Below the pieces are notes generated by a model. It saw only the letters and a program-made list of their open reading frames with translations, was not told the DNA's origin and did no database searches. Positions 7,589 through 10,228 of a stretch of 10,228 nucleotides of DNA are shown one piece after another (the first letter of the stretch is position 1; each line of letters begins with the position of its first letter). The position numbers were made by a program, and so were the translations under genes. The stretch lies in contig CANHQC010000049.1 in the NCBI GenBank assembly GCA_947462695.1, positions 1-10,228 on the forward strand, read 5' to 3'. This stretch comes from Flavobacteriales bacterium. Lineage in GTDB: Bacteria > Bacteroidota > Bacteroidia > Flavobacteriales_D > Crocinitomicaceae.

Positions 7589-8277
7589 TACGATGTGATT
7601 TGAAGTTTGAAACCTATTCCATGCACATTCAATAACTGAATATGCTCGTCTTCCTTCAAGTACTTTCTTAGTTTCGTAATAAAGACATCTAGACTTCGCC
7701 CAACGAAATAATCATCTTGTCCCCAAACCGCATTTAAAACGAGGTCACGGGCAACAACCTGATTTTCAAATTGGCACAGCATTTTAAGAATCATCGCCTC
7801 CTTCTTCGTTAGGTTCTTTGTAAAATTTGAGTGTTTGAGCTGGTAATTCACTGTATCAAAAGTATATTCTCCAATTTTCAATATTGGATCCTCATGCTCT
7901 TTGACAACTATATTGACTCGCTTTAAAAGTGCAGCAATACGCAGTTGCAACTCCTCGACACTAAATGGTTTGGTAAGGTAATCGTCACCTCCAGATTTAA
8001 AACCTTCTACCTTATCTTCAGTCATCGATTTTGCGGTAAGGAATAAAATGGGAACTTCTGTATTCACCTTACGGATGTCTTTGGCCAAAGCAAAACCATC
8101 TTTTTTAGGCATCATAACATCGAAAATACACAAGTGAAACGTTTCTTCATTGAATCGTTGGAAGGCCTCAGCACCATCCGTACACAATAGCACTTGGTAT
8201 CCGTCAGATTTTAATTGATCTGCAACAATGAACCCCAAATTAGTATCGTCCTCAACCAGTAAAATACGCACTTTCAT
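7588..8277 (-). CDS. OmpR-family response regulator (RprY-like)
   Basis: The chosen start is the ATG at 8277-8275, giving 229 residues beginning MKVRILLVEDD. This places the receiver domain exactly at its usual N-terminus. The frame stays open upstream to an ATG at 8355, but that extension would read through a transcription terminator stem and has no homology to the family. Receiver residues are E9/D10/D11, phospho-acceptor D53 in IFDVMMP, T81 and K103 in TKPF. A winged-helix DNA-binding domain fills about 135-229, with WGQDDYFVGRSLDVFITKLRKYL as recognition region. The receiver closely resembles Bacteroidota RprY regulators (CTDGAEA, MPKKDGF, LTAKS...DKVEGFKSGGDDY). No histidine kinase gene adjoins it. 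It overlaps tsaB by one base. Assignment to the OmpR family is secure; RprY orthology is tentative. Confidence 0.92.
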   Translation of the reverse strand: MKVRILLVEDDTNLGFIVADQLKSDGYQVLLCTDGAEAFQRFNEETFHLCIFDVMMPKKDGFALAKDIRKVNTEVPILFLTAKSMTEDKVEGFKSGGDDYLTKPFSVEELQLRIAALLKRVNIVVKEHEDPILKIGEYTFDTVNYQLKHSNFTKNLTKKEAMILKMLCQFENQVVARDLVLNAVWGQDDYFVGRSLDVFITKLRKYLKEDEHIQLLNVHGIGFKLQITS

Positions 8278-8294
8278 GATAGGAATATTTCTAA

Positions 8295-8302
8295 CAAAAA
8301 TA
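8295..8302 (-). promoter_or_regulatory. possible -7 box for the response regulator-tsaB operon
   Basis: On the minus strand TATTTTTG matches TAnnTTTG exactly, and transcription would start about 10 nt before the regulator's ATG. No good TTG -33 element is present at the right distance; only TTT at 17 nt can be offered. The AT-richness makes a chance match possible. If real, the regulator is transcribed separately from the terminated RNA just upstream. Confidence 0.35.
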
Positions 8303-8327
8303 GTAATTAACAGGTTGTAAAAGGAGT

Positions 8328-8366
8328 AAAAAACAAAAGCCCTTGAACATGACATTCAAGGGCTTT
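8328..8366 (-). terminator. strong intrinsic terminator, minus strand
   Basis: AAAGCCCTTGAA (8336-8347) and TTCAAGGGCTTT (8355-8366) are perfect 12-bp complements around a 7-nt loop. On the minus strand the stem is followed by TTTTGTTTTTT (the outermost stem T's, then G and a run of six T's to 8328), a textbook Rho-independent terminator. On the plus strand no T-run follows the stem, so the direction is clear. No protein gene lies immediately upstream on the minus strand, so the terminated transcript must be short or non-coding. Confidence 0.85.
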
Positions 8367-8397
8367 CGTAACACTAATCAACCTAACCTACTACTAC
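8328..8397 (-). ncRNA. putative small RNA or terminated leader upstream of the response regulator
   Basis: A minus-strand unit of about 70 nt is bounded by an exact TAnnTTTG box (8409-8402, TATCTTTG) and the strong terminator at 8366-8328. The expected transcript begins near 8397, carries the repetitive stretch GTAGTAGTAGGTTAGG followed by TTGATTAGTGTTACG, and ends in the terminator hairpin. It contains no ATG-started reading frame of useful length. The response regulator ATG lies about 50 nt beyond the terminator, so this is either an independent small RNA or a leader whose terminator can be read through. I see no obvious competing anti-terminator pairing, which favours a free-standing RNA. 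I do not assign it to a known RNA family. Confidence 0.5.
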
Positions 8398-8401
8398 TAT
8401 T

Positions 8402-8409
8402 CAAAGATA
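8402..8409 (-). promoter_or_regulatory. -7 promoter box of the putative small RNA
   Basis: TATCTTTG on the minus strand is an exact TAnnTTTG match. A TTC at 8432-8430 lies 20 nt upstream and matches the -33 TTG in two of three bases. The same eight bases also occur on the minus strand at 32-25 near the left edge of the window. Confidence 0.45.
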
Positions 8410-8617
8410 GTGGTATTTTAGAGGTTAGTGAACTACAACAAAACGATTACAAAAACAATTGACTATATATCATTGATTAACAGTAAGTTGTGATTATTAA
8501 TACGCATCAACATGTGTAAAACATCTAACTCAACACCAAAATGAGTACCTGCCACATTGCTTTTTTATCACTCGTTTTTTCTGGCTATCTTCGTGCAACA
8601 AGACAAATTTTTAACCT
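8410..8617. other. AT-rich spacer upstream of the divergent regulators
   Basis: No convincing gene is visible on either strand. Only tiny frames occur, such as a 10-codon ATG frame near 8511. On the plus strand TATCTTCG (8586-8593) matches seven of eight bases of TAnnTTTG and lies 24 nt before the ATG of the second response regulator, a plausible but unproven promoter without a clear -33 element. The middle part (about 8460-8580) holds nothing I can interpret. Confidence 0.4.
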
Positions 8618-9289
8618 ATGGTTTCCATTTTAATTATAGACGACGAGGAAGATATACGTGAATTGCTTTCCTACAACCTTAAAAAAGAAGGATTTAACGT
8701 GATGGATGCCGAAAATGGAGAGAAAGGAATTCAGCTGATGAAAATAAACCGTCCTGACCTAGTACTTTTAGACGTAATGATGCCAGGGATGGACGGTGTA
8801 GAAGTGTGTGAAGCCATTCGTGCAACTCCAGGATTTGAAGAAATATTGGTCTGTTTTTTAACAGCACGTAATGAGGATTATAGCCAAATTGCCGGACTGG
8901 ACGCTGGCGCAGATGATTATGTGTCGAAACCTATACGTCCAAAAGTTTTGATAAGTCGTATTAATGCCTTACTAAGAAGAAAAGGCGTGCTTCAAAAGGA
9001 AACCGTAAATCCATCCGATTTAATTATTAACCGTGAAAAATACCTCATTGAAAAAGAAGGATCTACTATTCATTTACCGCGGAAAGAATTTGAACTATTG
9101 GCATTACTAGCCTCTCGCCCTGATCATGTATTTGAAAGAGAAGTCATTTTAGAAAAAGTATGGGGATCTGATATTGTTGTTGGTGACCGAACCATTGACG
9201 TTCACATTAGAAAATTGCGGGAAAAAATTGGAGATCAATACATTAAAACGATTAAAGGCATTGGTTATAAGTTTATAGCTAAGCCTTAA
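8618..9289 (+). CDS. OmpR/PhoB-family response regulator
   Basis: A 223-residue two-component transcription factor. The receiver domain (about 1-120) has the acidic pair D8/D9, phospho-acceptor D52 in LLDVMMPGMDG, T82 in FLTAR and K104 in SKPIRP. The winged-helix domain (about 130-223) has LPRKEFELLALLASRPDHVF, then REVILEKVWG, DRTIDVHIRKLREKI and the terminal wing IKTIKGIGYKF. The receiver and DVHIRKLREKIG helix are of PhoB type, but function in phosphate control cannot be proven from the sequence. No histidine kinase gene follows it. The next gene, 130 nt downstream on the same strand, is a TonB-dependent receptor. The start ATG at 8618 is well placed for the receiver domain and has an AT-rich leader, as is common in this phylum. 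Confidence 0.93.
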   Translation: MVSILIIDDEEDIRELLSYNLKKEGFNVMDAENGEKGIQLMKINRPDLVLLDVMMPGMDGVEVCEAIRATPGFEEILVCFLTARNEDYSQIAGLDAGADDYVSKPIRPKVLISRINALLRRKGVLQKETVNPSDLIINREKYLIEKEGSTIHLPRKEFELLALLASRPDHVFEREVILEKVWGSDIVVGDRTIDVHIRKLREKIGDQYIKTIKGIGYKFIAKP

Positions 9290-9307
9290 CACCCACGCAA
9301 CATTGAA

Positions 9308-9328
9308 ATAATATGAAACCAATATTAT
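9308..9328. repeat. AT-rich inverted repeat after the PhoB-type regulator gene
   Basis: ATAATAT (9308-9314) and ATATTAT (9322-9328) are exact complements around a 7-nt loop, 18 nt past the regulator's stop codon. The stem is all A/T and has no following T-run, so it would be a weak terminator at best. It may instead be part of the control region of the next gene. Confidence 0.3.
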
Positions 9329-9331
9329 GTT

Positions 9332-9359
9332 AGTGTTACTTCAAATTAATACAGTGTTA
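9332..9359 (+). promoter_or_regulatory. direct repeat AGTGTTA, possible response-regulator binding site
   Basis: AGTGTTA occurs at 9332-9338 and again at 9353-9359, exactly 21 bp apart (about two helical turns), upstream of the promoter-like region of the TonB-receptor gene. OmpR/PhoB-family dimers typically bind direct repeats on one DNA face, so the neighbouring regulator is a natural candidate. The two 7-mers alone are modest evidence. Confidence 0.35.
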
Positions 9360-9367
9360 ACCTTACA

Positions 9368-9401
9368 GTAATTATCGAATAATTACGCAACAGTTCCTTT
9401 G
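9368..9401 (+). promoter_or_regulatory. palindrome and promoter candidate of the TonB-receptor gene
   Basis: GTAATTAT (9368-9375) and ATAATTAC (9379-9386) form a perfect 8-bp inverted repeat around CGA. TTCCTTTG (9394-9401) matches seven of eight bases of TAnnTTTG, with TTA (9372-9374) 19 nt upstream, the same TTA-N19 layout as at the aromatic operon. The palindrome would cover the -33 region, so a protein bound there could block or modulate transcription. Confidence 0.4.
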
Positions 9402-9402
9402 T

Positions 9403-9419
9403 GTCGTAAAAAAAACGAC
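9403..9419 (+). promoter_or_regulatory. leader hairpin with poly-A loop abutting the receptor start codon
   Basis: GTCGT (9403-9407) pairs with ACGAC (9415-9419) around seven A's, and the ATG follows immediately at 9420. It lies just after the promoter candidate, so it would be at the very 5' end of the mRNA. It may protect the mRNA end or present an A-rich stretch to the ribosome, since Bacteroidota initiation relies on A-rich leaders more than on Shine-Dalgarno pairing. Confidence 0.3.
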
Positions 9420-10228
9420 ATGATTAAACAGATTAACAGCGTATTGGTCTTATTCCTTATTTCTCTCTCTGCAGTTGCGCAAAATGGAACAATTAGTGGA
9501 AAGGTATCAGACAGTAATTCAGGTGAGGTAATACCCGGTGCAAAAATTAGCATTGAGGGGATGAGTAAGGGGGCAATGACAGACCTTGACGGGTTATTTA
9601 CTATTCAACAACTGCCCGAAGGAAAATACAGCCTGAATATTTCGTACTATCAGTACAATTCTAAAATCATTACGGACATCATCGTTAAAAAAGATGAGGT
9701 AAGTAATGTGAATGTTTCCATCGATAAGGTGGTTAAAGAAATTGGACCGATTACTGTTAAAGTGACTATCAACAAAGAATCGAATGCCAACTTACTTCAA
9801 TTACAAAAAAATGCGGCAACGACTTTGGATGGAATTTCATCTGAAACAATTAAAAAATCTCCCGATAGAGCAGCAAGTGATGTATTGAAAAGAATCAGTG
9901 GCGCCAGTGTTCAAGACAATAAGTTCGTAGTTATTCGTGGATTGAACGATCGGTACAATACTGCCATGATTAACGGCCTTCCTCTTCCTTCTACAGAACC
10001 AGATCGTAAAGCGTTTTCATTTGACATTTTTCCGTCCAATATGTTGGATAATATGCTTATCTACAAAACTGCCAGTCCTGATCTTCCTGGAGATTTCGCT
10101 GGTGGTGTAATCCTTATCAATACCAAAGACATTCCTGAAAAAGATTATTTCTCTTTTTCTTTAGGCACAGGATTAAATACGCAATCCACCTTTAAAGAAT
10201 TTGTGAACTACAAAGGAAGCAAGAACGA
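9420..10228 (+). CDS. TonB-dependent outer-membrane receptor with carboxypeptidase-regulatory-like domain (partial, cut by right edge)
   Basis: The frame is open from ATG 9420 to the window end: 269 complete codons, lacking the beta-barrel. Residues 1-20 are a signal peptide (VLVLFLISLSAVA, cleavage before QNG). Residues 23-105 form a carboxypeptidase-regulatory-like beta-sandwich (GTISGKVSD, GAKISIEG, TDLDGLFTIQQLPEGKYSL). Residues about 135-240 are the receptor plug (SPDRAASDVLKRISGASVQ, VIRGLNDRYN, NGLPLPST, FDIFPSNMLDNM, KTASPDLPGDFAGG). Such receptors take up large ligands across the outer membrane using TonB energy. The substrate cannot be told from this part. No SusD-type partner is visible. 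It follows a PhoB-type regulator and may be under its control. A 5-bp hairpin with an all-A loop touches its start codon. Confidence 0.92.
   Translation, partial: MIKQINSVLVLFLISLSAVAQNGTISGKVSDSNSGEVIPGAKISIEGMSKGAMTDLDGLFTIQQLPEGKYSLNISYYQYNSKIITDIIVKKDEVSNVNVSIDKVVKEIGPITVKVTINKESNANLLQLQKNAATTLDGISSETIKKSPDRAASDVLKRISGASVQDNKFVVIRGLNDRYNTAMINGLPLPSTEPDRKAFSFDIFPSNMLDNMLIYKTASPDLPGDFAGGVILINTKDIPEKDYFSFSLGTGLNTQSTFKEFVNYKGSKN

Noticed and set aside
8278..8355. 26-codon N-terminal extension of the RprY-like regulator starting at ATG 8355
   Set aside because: It would translate through the loop and one arm of a strong terminator, and the receiver domain of this family starts at the ATG at 8277.
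8376..8405. Leader peptide TTG-AAT-AGT-AGT-AGT-AGG-TTA-GGT-TGA (MNSSSRLG) on the minus strand
   Set aside because: Three serine codons hint at an attenuator peptide, but the TTG overlaps the end of the -7 box, so it would lie upstream of the expected transcript start; no ATG is in frame.
8511..8543. 10-codon ATG frame on the plus strand in the spacer
   Set aside because: Too short, with no initiation signal and no relation to the neighbouring genes.
1..10228. CRISPR array, tRNA, rRNA, insertion sequence or integrase
   Set aside because: No regularly spaced repeats, cloverleaf-type sequence, transposase-like protein or terminal inverted repeats were seen on either strand.

Overview
The window looks like a chromosomal segment from a Bacteroidota bacterium, most likely order Flavobacteriales and possibly a Fluviicola/Crocinitomicaceae-like lineage (inference from protein style only). 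The supporting signs are a secreted protein ending in a type IX secretion (T9SS) type A sorting domain, a TonB-dependent receptor with an N-terminal carboxypeptidase-regulatory-like domain, DAHP synthase fused to a C-terminal chorismate mutase, AT-rich gene starts without clear Shine-Dalgarno sequences, and several TAnnTTTG promoter boxes.

Layout. (1) Positions 2-103 (+) may be the tail of a gene entering from the left, convergent with the next operon. (2) Positions 83-2412 (-) hold a two-gene shikimate/aromatic operon. The DAHP synthase-chorismate mutase fusion comes first, and EPSP synthase (aroA) follows after 2 nt. A good promoter box lies just upstream at 2430-2437. (3) Positions 2586-6847 (+) hold a small helix-turn-helix/coiled-coil regulator with a paired inverted-repeat operator candidate in front of it, a membrane-anchored alpha/beta hydrolase, and, 8 nt further on, a 1002-residue secreted CotH-kinase protein with a lamin-tail domain that appears to be split by an inserted module. 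(4) A perfect 40-bp palindrome (6869-6908) separates this block from the convergent minus-strand pair tsaB and an OmpR-family response regulator, whose reading frames overlap by 1 nt. (5) Upstream of that regulator is a compact unit on the minus strand: a TAnnTTTG box, about 70 nt of apparently non-coding sequence and a textbook intrinsic terminator. It reads as a small RNA gene or a terminated leader. (6) On the plus strand, a second OmpR/PhoB-type response regulator is followed by an intergenic region with direct and inverted repeats and then by a TonB-dependent receptor cut off by the window's right edge.

How the parts may work together. The aromatic operon supplies DAHP synthase, chorismate mutase and EPSP synthase activities. 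tsaB belongs to the essential tRNA t6A modification pathway and appears translationally coupled to a regulator. The two response regulators are divergent, with no histidine kinase next to either in the window. The second one may control the adjacent TonB receptor. Most genes are recognisable housekeeping or family members. The least explained signals are the small RNA/leader unit at 8328-8409, the split-domain CotH protein, and the repeat-rich control regions at 2551-2579 and 9308-9419.
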